The notes under the pieces: model-generated
Seen by the model: the letters and a program-made list of their open reading frames with translations, nothing else
Databases searched by the model: none
Told to the model about the DNA's origin: nothing
Position numbers and translations under genes: made by a program
Part shown: positions 1 to 6,984 of the stretch, in pieces
Position numbering within the stretch: position 1 is the first letter of the stretch
Layout of the letters: every line of letters starts with the position of its first letter
DNA from: an uncultured Clostridia bacterium
Lineage (GTDB): Bacteria > Bacillota > Clostridia > Lachnospirales > Lachnospiraceae
Assembly: GCA_946626755.1 (NCBI GenBank)
Contig: CAMOUW010000008.1
Coordinates: forward strand, 1-34,947
Direction: 5' to 3'
Length of the DNA stretch: 34,947 nt

Positions 1-2
1 AT

Positions 3-74
3 GAGTTTTTTGATCCTGTTATGAGTGTTGTTTATGACCGGATAGGGGAAGCGGTGCGCGAGAGGGGTGGGTGA
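3..74 (+). CDS. C-terminal end of an unknown upstream gene
   Basis: An open frame enters from the left edge and stops at TGA 72-74, leaving 23 residues that end in DRIGEAVRERGG. The tail is amphipathic and looks coding, and an intrinsic terminator follows seven bases after the stop, as expected at the end of a transcription unit. Too little is present to name the family. The call rests on the frame and the terminator only. Confidence 0.5.
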   Translation, partial: EFFDPVMSVVYDRIGEAVRERGG

Positions 75-80
75 GAAAGT

Positions 81-105
81 GTGTCCTTTGGGGGCACGTT
101 TTTTT
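81..105 (+). terminator. Intrinsic terminator after the partial gene
   Basis: The stem GTGTCC (81-86) pairs with GGGCAC (92-97) with one G-U pair, the loop is five bases, and seven T follow at 99-105. It lies just after the stop codon at 74. Confidence 0.7.
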
Positions 106-106
106 A

Positions 107-135
107 TTGCAGTAGTTATATAATTGTGTTATAAT
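107..135 (+). promoter_or_regulatory. Sigma-A type promoter upstream of the ORF6N gene
   Basis: TTGCAG (107-112), a 17-base spacer and TATAAT (130-135) give a near-consensus vegetative promoter. It starts in the tail of the preceding terminator. A start near 142 would give the ORF6N gene at 340 an untranslated leader of about 200 bases. Confidence 0.6.
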
Positions 136-141
136 CCCTTT

Positions 142-339
142 CAATTTCAAATTGTTCATCTGTTTTGCTTCGGTATTCGCCGTATTCGATGCAAGGTATA
201 TTCATATAGTTTAATCAGATTTTATTTATAAAAACAATCGGGATGTCAATTTGGCATCTCGAAAAAAGTGTTAAGAACTTAATTATATAGCCAAAAAAAC
301 TAATAAAACAACAATTATATTACTATGGAGAGGCTGATT
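142..339 (+). other. Long A+T-rich leader of the ORF6N gene
   Basis: About 200 bases without a convincing gene. A short repeat (GTATTCGCCGTATTCG) lies near 174-189. A hairpin at 239-261 pairs CGGGATG with CATCTCG around a nine-base loop. On the plus strand it is followed by A residues, so it is not a plus-strand terminator. On the minus strand it would be followed by ATTGTTTTT. The hairpin resembles the GATG/CATC stems found in other gaps of this window. Confidence 0.4.
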
Positions 340-1341
340 ATGGAGGAAAGAGAAGAAATTATAATTTTAGATGAGAAATCGCTTAAAGATAAAATTTATA
401 TGATACGTGGACAACAGGTTATGTTGGATTTTGATCTTGCAAAGATTTACGGATATACAGTTAGTGCATTTAATCAGCAGGTTAAAAGGAATATCGAAAG
501 ATTTCCGGCTGATTTTATGTTTCAGCTTGAGCCTAGTGAGTTCACACAATGTTCAAAATCACAAAATGTGATTTTGAACATTGATGGTAATAAACGCGGT
601 AAAAATACAAAGAAAATGCCATATGCATGTAATGAATCCGGAATCTATATGTTAATGACAGTATTAAAAGGGGAACTTGCTATTGAACAGAGTAAAAATT
701 TAATTCGCATTTTTAAAAGTATGAAAGATTATATTTTGGAAAATCAGCAACTTATGATTACCCGTAAAGATTATTTACAACTTGCAGATGAAGTAAGGAA
801 TAATTCTTTTGAAATTAAAGAAATTAAAAATACTATGGTCAAAAAAACAGAATTATCAGTTTTTATGAAACTATTCGATTCCGGCATAGAACAAAAGGAA
901 ATCTTAATCTTTGACGGTGAGCCTTTTAAGGCAGATATAGTCTATCAGAAAATATACGGGCGTGCTAAACGAAAAATCGTAGTTATAGATGATTATATCA
1001 GTTCTAAAACATTACAGCACCTGGCACATTCCAATGCAAATATTAATGTAAATGTTATAAGTGATAATAAAGGCGGTAAGCCGTTAAGGATAACAGAGTA
1101 TCAGGATTTTCAGGCGGAGTTTGGTACCCGTAATATAATATTTACAAAAACAGCAGGTAAAGTGCATGACAGGTATATTGTTCTTGATCATGGGACTAAA
1201 GAAATGAAAGTTTTTCATTGCGGTGCAAGCAGCAAAGATGCAGAGAATAGTATAACTACTATAACAAGGATTCAGGATTTGACCGGGTATAAGGAAATGT
1301 TGAGCGGGCTTTTATGTAATCCTACACTGGTTTTAAAATGA
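340..1341 (+). CDS. ORF6N domain protein with possible PLD-like C-terminal domain
   Basis: The N-terminal part (about residues 15-130) matches the ORF6N DNA-binding family common in phages and mobile DNA: MIRGQQVMLDFDLAKIYG, then FNQQVKRNIERFPADFMF, then MPYACNESGIYMLMTVL. After a helical linker (about 125-185), the C-terminal part (about 190-333) contains KIVVIDDYIS and VHDRYIVLD, which resemble phospholipase-D-like domains, although no full HKD motif is seen. I chose ATG 340 because GGAGAGG at 327-333 sits six bases upstream of it. The ATG at 325 overlaps that site. The product is probably a DNA-binding regulator or phage-interference factor, with the role inferred from the family. A perfect 17-base inverted repeat lies inside the gene at 547-583. 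Codon usage is A+T rich compared with the surface-protein gene further on. Confidence 0.85.
   Translation: MEEREEIIILDEKSLKDKIYMIRGQQVMLDFDLAKIYGYTVSAFNQQVKRNIERFPADFMFQLEPSEFTQCSKSQNVILNIDGNKRGKNTKKMPYACNESGIYMLMTVLKGELAIEQSKNLIRIFKSMKDYILENQQLMITRKDYLQLADEVRNNSFEIKEIKNTMVKKTELSVFMKLFDSGIEQKEILIFDGEPFKADIVYQKIYGRAKRKIVVIDDYISSKTLQHLAHSNANINVNVISDNKGGKPLRITEYQDFQAEFGTRNIIFTKTAGKVHDRYIVLDHGTKEMKVFHCGASSKDAENSITTITRIQDLTGYKEMLSGLLCNPTLVLK
547..583. repeat. Perfect 17-bp inverted repeat inside the ORF6N gene
   Basis: CAATGTTCAAAATCACA (547-563) is exactly reverse-complemented at 567-583 around an AAA loop. It encodes roughly residues 70-82, between the two conserved ORF6N blocks. A 17-base-pair stem with a three-base loop is unusual within coding DNA. 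No T-tract follows, so it is not an intrinsic terminator. Confidence 0.9.
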
Positions 1342-1389
1342 CGTGGTTATATTTAACCCGAAAGCAATGTGCTTGAAGATTTGAAAAAA

Positions 1390-1409
1390 GATATAAAAGG
1401 TTATAAACG
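1390..1409. repeat. Two-unit TATAAA repeat related to the prfH upstream array
   Basis: GATATAAAAGGTTATAAACG at 1390-1409 is nearly identical to the last two units of the array at 2888-2904, differing by one extra G. It lies in the 237-base gap between the ORF6N gene and the next gene. The rest of the gap (1342-1535) shows no convincing gene. A short broken frame, LEDLKKDIKGYKRGEFV then stop, may be a remnant. Confidence 0.5.
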
Positions 1410-1535
1410 AGGCGAATTCGTATAAAGCCTCGGAAAAACGCCAGTAAATACGGGTATATGGAACTTACACTTCCGAGATTTAAAGAATACGCCACAAATA
1501 AAACCGTCCAATAATAAATATTTCCAGAAGGGTTC

Positions 1536-1565
1536 AGATGTATCATAATTGGTACATCTTTTTTT
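1536..1565 (+). terminator. Terminator-like hairpin with T7 and an adjacent -10-like box
   Basis: AGATGTA (1536-1542) pairs with TACATCT (1553-1559) around a ten-base loop, and the T-run continues to 1565. GTACACT follows directly, with TACACT (1567-1572) resembling a -10 box. Used as a promoter, it would start transcription almost at the ATG at 1579. It is one of five related hairpins in this window. Confidence 0.5.
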
Positions 1566-1578
1566 GTACACTGAAAAC

Positions 1579-2217
1579 ATGAAGAAATGGATAACAGAGC
1601 GAAAGTTTAATAAATTATATGATCAACTGAGTGATGACTTGCGTGAGAAGGCTGAGGATGACGGAACCAGGATCTATACCCCGGATAATTTTAGCAAGTG
1701 GATGGAACGGGTTATAGATATGCCTGAGTACCGGGTCATCGGAATACGGCACTTGTTTTTCATGTTAAAGGAAAAAATAAAGGATTTGTATATGGACAGA
1801 AAGATGAAAAAACTTAGTCTGGGAAAACTAATTTACACAGATGAAAATGAAAAGTACGGTTCCTACAGGGTTGAAAAAATATCATTTGATGTGCTTTGGC
1901 AGATGAATCGAATGCTGGCCATCATCATACGTGATCATCTCAGAAGTTTTATAAAAGAAACCCCGGCGATAGGTAACTGCGTAATAGATCATGATCCGGA
2001 AAGAAAACCTTGGATAAAGTATAGTGAGGAAGAGTTAGAAGTTTTTGATAAACGGTGGAAAGATGCCGTCGAAAATACAGCAGACGAGTTTGACAAACTG
2101 AGGAAGCTGATAGAGACTTCTGAAAATGAACAAAATGTAGATCAGGATGAAATAAAAGAACAGACAAAAAAAGCATTTGAAGCATTATCATTTATATTTT
2201 GCGATCTTTGCTGGTGA
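1579..2217 (+). CDS. Unknown protein, 212 residues
   Basis: I do not recognise the family. The product is soluble, highly charged and largely helical, with no signal peptide or membrane segment. Notable stretches are TRIYTPDNFSKWMERVI near the N-terminus, SFDVLWQMNRMLAIIIRDHL in the middle, and an acidic tail of about 30 residues ending FIFCDLCW. ATG 1579 has no clear ribosome binding site and lies six bases after a -10-like TACACT, so the message could be leaderless. The alternative TTG at 1549 lies inside a hairpin and also lacks a binding site. The next gene starts 27 bases after the stop with a perfect AGGAGG site, so the two probably form a small operon. Confidence 0.65.
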   Translation: MKKWITERKFNKLYDQLSDDLREKAEDDGTRIYTPDNFSKWMERVIDMPEYRVIGIRHLFFMLKEKIKDLYMDRKMKKLSLGKLIYTDENEKYGSYRVEKISFDVLWQMNRMLAIIIRDHLRSFIKETPAIGNCVIDHDPERKPWIKYSEEELEVFDKRWKDAVENTADEFDKLRKLIETSENEQNVDQDEIKEQTKKAFEALSFIFCDLCW

Positions 2218-2244
2218 AAAGCAATTGATTAAGGAGGTTTCAAG

Positions 2245-2754
2245 ATGGATAAAGAATTATTTGAAAAGCTGCTTAATGAATATCTTTCAGGTGATTTAGA
2301 AACGCTGAAGGAAAAATACAGGAAGTTTTATATTAGTGAAGGAACTAAAGTCTTTCTCAATGAAGACATTTGGGTAGATCGTATGAAAATTTCGATTCTT
2401 TTTAAGGAGAAACTGCTTGAAAAAGGCATCGATGAAAAAGAATATATGGAAATGAACGGAAGGCTTTTGCGAGAAAAGGATCCGGATTTCAACATCAGTG
2501 TAAATGAGACTGATGCCATGATGATCAACGATAAAGATGATCCCGAAAGAGTGATCATAGTTGAATCGTCTAAAGAACTGGCAAAGTGTCTGGAAGATGA
2601 AGGGTACAGGATCTGGCACAAACCATACTTTGCCATGCCGAGGTACACACACTCAAAATGGACAGTAAAGCCTGATAAAAAAGAGGCACTTGATGCAGCA
2701 AAAAATGATCTGAAAGCAATAACGGCCGAAGAATTTATAAAGACTTTCGGATAA
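2245..2754 (+). CDS. Unknown protein, 169 residues
   Basis: AAGGAGG at 2231-2237 sits at normal distance from ATG 2245, so the start is well supported. The family is not recognised. The protein is soluble and mostly acidic, with an N-terminal helical part (about 1-75), a middle DPERVIIVESSKELAKCLED, an aromatic stretch near 130-145 (RIWHKPYFAMPRYTHSKW) and a helical tail ending AEEFIKTFG. It follows the unknown gene at 1579 by 27 bases, which suggests a two-gene unit. No toxin, nuclease or DNA-binding motif is visible. Bases 2755-2838 after it contain no gene. Confidence 0.7.
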   Translation: MDKELFEKLLNEYLSGDLETLKEKYRKFYISEGTKVFLNEDIWVDRMKISILFKEKLLEKGIDEKEYMEMNGRLLREKDPDFNISVNETDAMMINDKDDPERVIIVESSKELAKCLEDEGYRIWHKPYFAMPRYTHSKWTVKPDKKEALDAAKNDLKAITAEEFIKTFG

Positions 2755-2838
2755 TTACATATTCGATTACGATTTACTATCAATTGTTAACTAATACGAC
2801 AAGGGTGGTATGGGGGAATATGTCTGTATACAAAAAAA

Positions 2839-2904
2839 GTTATAAAGAGTTATAAAAACTTATAAAAGTTATAAAAGGTTATAAAAAGATATAAAAGTTA
2901 TAAA
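2839..2904. repeat. Phased array of seven TTATAAAA-type units
   Basis: TTATA cores begin at 2840, 2850, 2860, 2869, 2879, 2889 (variant ATATA) and 2898. The spacing is 9-10 bases, about one helical turn. Units read approximately (A/G)GTTATAAAA. The array ends 24 bases before prfH and overlaps the zone where its promoter should be. It could be a multi-site operator, an iteron-like element or intrinsically bent DNA. The last two units recur at 1390-1409. Confidence 0.8.
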
Positions 2905-2927
2905 CGAACGGAAGGCAGGTAAAAATT

Positions 2928-3569
2928 ATGATAATACAGCTTAGTTCCGGCATGGGACCGATAGAGTGCCGTGCTGCGGTAGGCGGGATATACAGGGCGC
3001 TATGCACGGAATACCCGGACATAACCATGATAACCTGCAGAAAAGGTGAAGCAGAAGGCACATATTCGTCCGTTACGTTTTCCACAGAAGAAAACCTTGC
3101 CAACCTGGAAGGCACCGTAGAGTGGATTTGTAAAAGCCCTTACCGCCCCGGTCACAAGCGGAAAAACTGGTTCATAGATTCGAGCATAATCCCACTTCCG
3201 GATGAAATGGATGTAAATGTAAATGAATCCGACCTGCGTATCGAACATTTCCATGCAGGCGGTCACGGCGGCCAGAACGTAAATAAAGTCGAAACCGGAG
3301 TGCGGGTGACACATTTACCTACAGGAATAACCGTCACATCAACGACAGAACGCAGTCAGTTCCTGAATAAAAAAGATGCCATATGCAAGCTGGCCGCCGT
3401 TCTGAAACAGTTAAATGCCGATGAGAAAAGCAGGCACAAAAAACATGCATGGAGCAAACATGCCGGGATAGTCAGGGGCAATCCGGTGAGAGTGTATAAA
3501 GGGGAGGATTTTAAGTTGGTGAAAGATAATACTTTATCAAATCTAAATTTGACAAATTTAGATTTGTGA
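2928..3569 (+). CDS. prfH: Peptide chain release factor homologue PrfH
   Basis: The protein has the class I release-factor catalytic motif AGGHGGQNVNKVET, with GGQ at residues 114-116, which triggers peptidyl-tRNA hydrolysis in the ribosomal A site. At 213 residues it is much shorter than RF1 or RF2 (about 360), which fits PrfH, a form lacking the usual stop-codon reading region. A basic segment (KSRHKKHAWSKH) follows the catalytic domain. In established cases prfH is paired with an RtcB RNA ligase gene and acts in rescue of ribosomes with damaged 16S rRNA. Here no rtcB lies beside it within the window. GGCAGG upstream supports ATG 2928. The last ten codons are encoded by a perfect palindrome (3538-3566), so the C-terminal tail may be a late addition. 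Confidence 0.88.
   Translation: MIIQLSSGMGPIECRAAVGGIYRALCTEYPDITMITCRKGEAEGTYSSVTFSTEENLANLEGTVEWICKSPYRPGHKRKNWFIDSSIIPLPDEMDVNVNESDLRIEHFHAGGHGGQNVNKVETGVRVTHLPTGITVTSTTERSQFLNKKDAICKLAAVLKQLNADEKSRHKKHAWSKHAGIVRGNPVRVYKGEDFKLVKDNTLSNLNLTNLDL
3538..3566. repeat. Perfect 13-bp inverted repeat forming the end of prfH
   Basis: CAAATCTAAATTT (3538-3550) is exactly reverse-complemented at 3554-3566 around GAC, and the TGA stop follows directly. It encodes the tail SNLNLTNLDL. The stem is A+T only apart from four G-C pairs and no T-run follows, so termination would be weak. Confidence 0.85.
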
Positions 3570-3627
3570 TTTTAGTAGATGATAAAGGATTCTATTATAA
3601 AACGTTTTATGACAGGAGGTAACTAAC

Positions 3628-4668
3628 ATGGATATATTAAAATTTATTAATTCTAAGGACATTAGAAAACATCTCAAAGATATTGATTACAAATTTAATT
3701 CACTTGAAGCTGCCTGGCTGATCTATCAGTGCCGTGATGCGACTATAGATGAAAAACATAAGGCATGGAATGAACTTATAGATACCATGCCGGATTGCAA
3801 AATAGAGGAACGCTATTTCACTGATTCCCAGGAAAGCCTTCATGATTATTTAAAGCAGTATATGAAAGTTGAAAACAAGCTTATAAAAGAGTTTTATGAC
3901 GAAAAACATACTGATACTTTTGATTTTGATAAACCCTTTGTTTATAAGTTTGAGTACATTTACAAAAACGGAAATGTATTTGACTGGACTACTGTGTTTT
4001 CCTGTTTTGATGCTTTGTTTGAATCGATTATGGAGCCGGAAGAAGATGTTGTCTTTATCAAATGTACCAAAATGCAGATCGACAGACTTGAAAGGTTTCC
4101 GGCTATTGCTTACCTGACTCCAAAATTTGATATTCTGAAATTTGATCCGGGTCCTATTGAAGATAAGGCAGATGAAAAAATATACTGTGGCGTTTTTGAG
4201 GGCTTGTGGTTTGAGTTTCCTACACCATTCAAAAAAGGTGATATCGTATGGGATCCGAATAATCTGAAAACAAATGGCACCTGTGGCGGTCCTTTTGTTA
4301 TGACGGGGTTTTGTCTTGATGATGTTGAAAGCGAAAAGGAAAAAGAGAATGTCAGAAAAAATGTTGACTTTTCACATATGTATGCCAAGGGGATCTTTCT
4401 TAATGAAGATGGCAGCTTTTATGATGATAAAATGTGGAGCTATATGGACTTGGAATTCTATGAACATGAGCTTTTCGGAGCACAGAGAACGCTGATCGCA
4501 CTCAGTAATTTTTTAAAAGATGAAATAGATCCGGCGCTGTTTGCCCGCGCCTATCACCAGATACTTACGGCCGGATACGCAAAGCAGTGTATGCCTGGGG
4601 ATTATTCGGATACCGGATTGGAATTGGCAGGCTTGCCGGTGGAAAAAAATGAAACAGAAAATTGTTAA
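3628..4668 (+). CDS. Unknown protein, 346 residues, possible relative of the gene at 11936
   Basis: GGAGGT 11 bases upstream supports ATG 3628. No named domain is recognised. The protein is soluble and acidic, with an N-terminal helical part (INSKDIRKHLKDIDYKFNSLE, then AAWLIYQCRDATIDEKHKAW), a middle beta-rich part containing FPTPFKKGDIVWDP, and a C-terminal helical part with ELFGAQRTLIALSNFLKDEI. The pattern PF-x2-GD-x-V with a preceding hydrophobic strand also occurs in the unknown gene at 11936 (VPFEVGDMVLID), so the two may be distant paralogues. That is inference from a short motif and similar order of elements. It lies alone between prfH and the HipBA-like pair. Confidence 0.7.
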   Translation: MDILKFINSKDIRKHLKDIDYKFNSLEAAWLIYQCRDATIDEKHKAWNELIDTMPDCKIEERYFTDSQESLHDYLKQYMKVENKLIKEFYDEKHTDTFDFDKPFVYKFEYIYKNGNVFDWTTVFSCFDALFESIMEPEEDVVFIKCTKMQIDRLERFPAIAYLTPKFDILKFDPGPIEDKADEKIYCGVFEGLWFEFPTPFKKGDIVWDPNNLKTNGTCGGPFVMTGFCLDDVESEKEKENVRKNVDFSHMYAKGIFLNEDGSFYDDKMWSYMDLEFYEHELFGAQRTLIALSNFLKDEIDPALFARAYHQILTAGYAKQCMPGDYSDTGLELAGLPVEKNETENC

Positions 4669-4717
4669 TGCGTTATCTGCAAGGGACGTGTATGTGTTTG
4701 ATCATGTGAGATAAAAA

Positions 4718-4746
4718 TTGACATTTTCACGCTATAGCGTTAATAT
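4718..4746 (+). promoter_or_regulatory. Promoter with a palindromic operator for the toxin-antitoxin pair
   Basis: TTGACA (4718-4723), a 17-base spacer and TAATAT (4741-4746) form a strong promoter. A perfect 12-base palindrome, ACGCTATAGCGT (4729-4740), fills the spacer next to the -10 box, which is a classic place for an autorepressor to bind. The likely ligand is the HTH protein encoded just downstream. The transcript leader would be only about ten bases. Confidence 0.8.
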
Positions 4747-4763
4747 TCTCTCAGGTGATAATT

Positions 4764-5174
4764 ATGAGTAGTTTTAAAGATTTTATCAAAGAGAAGAATA
4801 TTTCCCTTAGGACATTGTCTTTAGAGACCGGGATTCCTTACAGTACCTTAAGCGATCTGGCTAATGAACGTACGGATATAGAACAGATGCGGTTCGGATA
4901 TGTGATGAAGATAGCATCATTTTTTTCCATGTCACCTGAGGCGCTTTATGACATTTGCAAACCTAAAATTCCGCAGCCGGATGACGGGGAATTGTTCATA
5001 AAAAATAAAAAGTATTACCTGAAATATAAAACCGGTGACGGCGAAAGGGAAATTCCCCTGCATTCCGTGACAGGTGACATAAAGCCCTTTATAAAAGAGC
5101 TTGCAACGTGGACGATGGATGATATCAGACAAAAGGAGCAGCTGGAAAAATGGCAAATACCTACTATCTTATGA
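4764..5174 (+). CDS. HipB-like XRE-family antitoxin and repressor
   Basis: Residues about 3-60 form a lambda-repressor-type helix-turn-helix: FIKEKNISLRTLSLETGIP followed by YSTLSDLANERTDIE. The C-terminal half (about 75-136) is probably the toxin-binding part, with a predicted strand region FIKNKKYYLKYK and a helix MDDIRQKEQLEKWQ. ATG 4764 follows AGGTGA by five bases. The in-frame GTG at 4755 overlaps that site and is less likely. The gene overlaps the HipA-like kinase gene by 25 bases, typical of co-translated antitoxin-toxin pairs. It probably binds the palindrome at 4729-4740 to repress its own operon, which is inferred from position. Confidence 0.8.
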   Translation: MSSFKDFIKEKNISLRTLSLETGIPYSTLSDLANERTDIEQMRFGYVMKIASFFSMSPEALYDICKPKIPQPDDGELFIKNKKYYLKYKTGDGEREIPLHSVTGDIKPFIKELATWTMDDIRQKEQLEKWQIPTIL

Positions 5175-6313
5175 GAAAAAACGATATTGTCACTATGGCC
5201 GTGATAGAAGAAGACGGACATATGCGTTCTGTTTCGGAACAGGTAAATGTTGAACTTGCACCCTTTCAGTACCGCTACAGACCGGACTGGATCAAGGCTT
5301 GGTGGGCAGACAGAGCAGTTCCTTTAAGTCAGGGCAGGATATCCGAAATACTTAAAGCGCAGGGCTGCCTGCTTCCTTCGGAGTATCTGGTAAAGAACCT
5401 GGGTCTTTCTCTGACCGATCATTACTGGGTAAAACCCACTGAAAGCAGTCTGACATGGGAGCAGGTAAATCTTTTTGACAACGATTTTAAAAGTAATCTT
5501 ACGTTTTCCGGAGAAGATGAAAAAAACGATGATGTTCCCCATTATTCTCCAAACAGTTCACTTCAGGGAGATATAGAGAAGACCTGGAGCATTATAAACG
5601 GCAGACGCTGCCTTGTTAAGGGAAACCGCGATTATCTATCTTGCGAAAGCATAAATGAAGTTATCGCTTCTCATTTACATAAGCTGCAGGGATATGATAA
5701 TTATACGGATTATAAACTTATAAAGATCAAGGATAGTGATTATAATTTCGGTTGTTATTGTGAGGTTTTCACGTCTCAGTCGGATGAGTTCATACCGGCC
5801 TATGCATTGTACTCAAGCAGAAAAAAAAGAAATGACATGTCACATTTTCAGCATTATATGAATGTTTGTAAGGCGTTGGGGACAGACATGGATCAGCTAC
5901 AGCGGGATATGGATTATCAGATGATAACGGATTTTTTACTTAGCGGTTACGACCGGCATTTGAATAATTTCGGGGTTATCCGTGACGCTGAAACACTTGA
6001 GATAAAAAGGATGGCACCCATATTTGACAGTGGTGGTTGTCTTTTTGCAGGCAGAGAAGTGCCTGTGAATATCGATATGCTTCTTGATATAAAAACAAAT
6101 GGTTTTGCGGAAAAGGAGGTAAATGTTTTAAAATACGTAAAAGACAGGCAAGTGGTAGATCTTGACAAGCTGCCGCCGGCGTCTTATATCAGAGAAATGT
6201 ATGAGAAGGACGATAAGATGGATAAAAAAAGAACCGGACGGATAGTGCGGGCTTATGAGATGAAGACAGATATCTGCAGGAAATGGCAGAAAGGGAAGCT
6301 GGAATTCAGGTAA
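5150..6313 (+). CDS. HipA-like serine/threonine kinase toxin
   Basis: The protein (387 residues) has the landmarks of the HipA kinase fold. SSLQGDIEKTW (136-146) matches the HipA G-x2-EKT loop, K157 in LVKG is the likely ATP-binding lysine, YDRHLNNFG (267-275) carries the catalytic D268 and N273, and PIFDSGG (290-296) supplies the metal-binding D293. HipA toxins phosphorylate cellular targets such as glutamyl-tRNA synthetase and cause growth arrest. The target here is unknown. The N-terminal 110 residues, with a tryptophan-rich segment (WIKAWWADRAVPLS), differ from the textbook E. coli protein but occupy the place of the HipA N-subdomain. The start overlaps the antitoxin gene, with AGGAG at 5134-5138 upstream. 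A terminator lies 50 bases after the stop. Confidence 0.8.
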   Translation: MANTYYLMRKNDIVTMAVIEEDGHMRSVSEQVNVELAPFQYRYRPDWIKAWWADRAVPLSQGRISEILKAQGCLLPSEYLVKNLGLSLTDHYWVKPTESSLTWEQVNLFDNDFKSNLTFSGEDEKNDDVPHYSPNSSLQGDIEKTWSIINGRRCLVKGNRDYLSCESINEVIASHLHKLQGYDNYTDYKLIKIKDSDYNFGCYCEVFTSQSDEFIPAYALYSSRKKRNDMSHFQHYMNVCKALGTDMDQLQRDMDYQMITDFLLSGYDRHLNNFGVIRDAETLEIKRMAPIFDSGGCLFAGREVPVNIDMLLDIKTNGFAEKEVNVLKYVKDRQVVDLDKLPPASYIREMYEKDDKMDKKRTGRIVRAYEMKTDICRKWQKGKLEFR

Positions 6314-6362
6314 AAGTGATGTTGTTTTTAAATTGTTCTGATCTTATGGTGTATTTAATGAC

Positions 6363-6393
6363 GATGTGCCCAAAATGGGGCATGTCTTTTTTT
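6363..6393 (+). terminator. Terminator-like hairpin after the HipA-like gene
   Basis: GATGTGCCC (6363-6371) pairs with GGGGCATGTC (6377-6386), with one bulge and two G-U pairs, around an AAAAT loop. Seven T follow (6387-6393) and then TTATAT. It is similar in stem and loop to the hairpins at 6985 and 11753. Confidence 0.7.
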
Positions 6394-6457
6394 ATTATAT
6401 GGATGCAGCTGAATGAGAAGAAATTTTTTACAGGATTTATTCAGGAGGGTTATTCAG

Positions 6458-6943
6458 ATGGATAAAGAGAAAAGAAAGATATCATGTACATTTACAGGGC
6501 ACAGACCTGAAAAACTGAATGCAGATGAGGAGCATGTTATCGAATGGCTTAAAACTGAGATCAGTAAGGCTGTTGAGGAAGGTTATACGGACTTCATCAC
6601 GGGGATGGCGCGGGGAGTTGATCTTTGGGCAGCTGAAGAGATTTTGAGACTTAAGGAAGAGGGAGCGGAGCTGCGGCTTATTGCAGCATCTGCATTTAAA
6701 GGTATGGAAGAGAGATGGGCGCGGGACTGGCAGGTACGCTATAGGACTGTGTTGAAGAAGGCGGACGAAGTTCATTTCATAAGTGCAAAACCCGGACGCA
6801 GGGCATTTTTTGAGAGAAATGAGTGGATGGTGGATCATGCTTCACGGCTTATTGCGGTTTATACCGGCGCAGGGGGCGGCACGAAAATGACTATGGAATA
6901 TGCCGGGAAACAGGGGGTTGAAGTGAGTAAATACAAAAGGTGA
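6458..6943 (+). CDS. YpsA-like SLOG domain protein
   Basis: The protein (161 residues) has the Rossmann-type SLOG fold seen in B. subtilis YpsA and the DUF1273 family: CTFTGHRPEKL at residues 10-20, then DFITGMARGVDLWAAE, and near the end IAVYTGAGGGTKMTMEYA, a glycine-rich ligand-binding loop. SLOG proteins are thought to bind or process nucleotide-type ligands. YpsA has been tied to cell division and stress in Bacillus, and some relatives sit in mobile or defence contexts. The exact role here is not known. GGAGGG at 6444-6449 sets the start at ATG 6458, and the upstream ATG at 6413 lacks a binding site. It is a single-gene unit between two terminator-like hairpins. Confidence 0.82.
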   Translation: MDKEKRKISCTFTGHRPEKLNADEEHVIEWLKTEISKAVEEGYTDFITGMARGVDLWAAEEILRLKEEGAELRLIAASAFKGMEERWARDWQVRYRTVLKKADEVHFISAKPGRRAFFERNEWMVDHASRLIAVYTGAGGGTKMTMEYAGKQGVEVSKYKR

Positions 6944-6984
6944 CTAACAAAGAAATATTCAAAGTTATCTGATTACTGTTACAT

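Noticed and set aside
1342..1535. Pseudogene in the gap after the ORF6N gene
   Set aside because: A short frame reading LEDLKKDIKGYKRGEFV is broken by stops, and no family could be recognised.
2839..2904. TTATAAAA array as a CRISPR array
   Set aside because: Units are only 9-10 bases with no spacers, and no cas gene is present.
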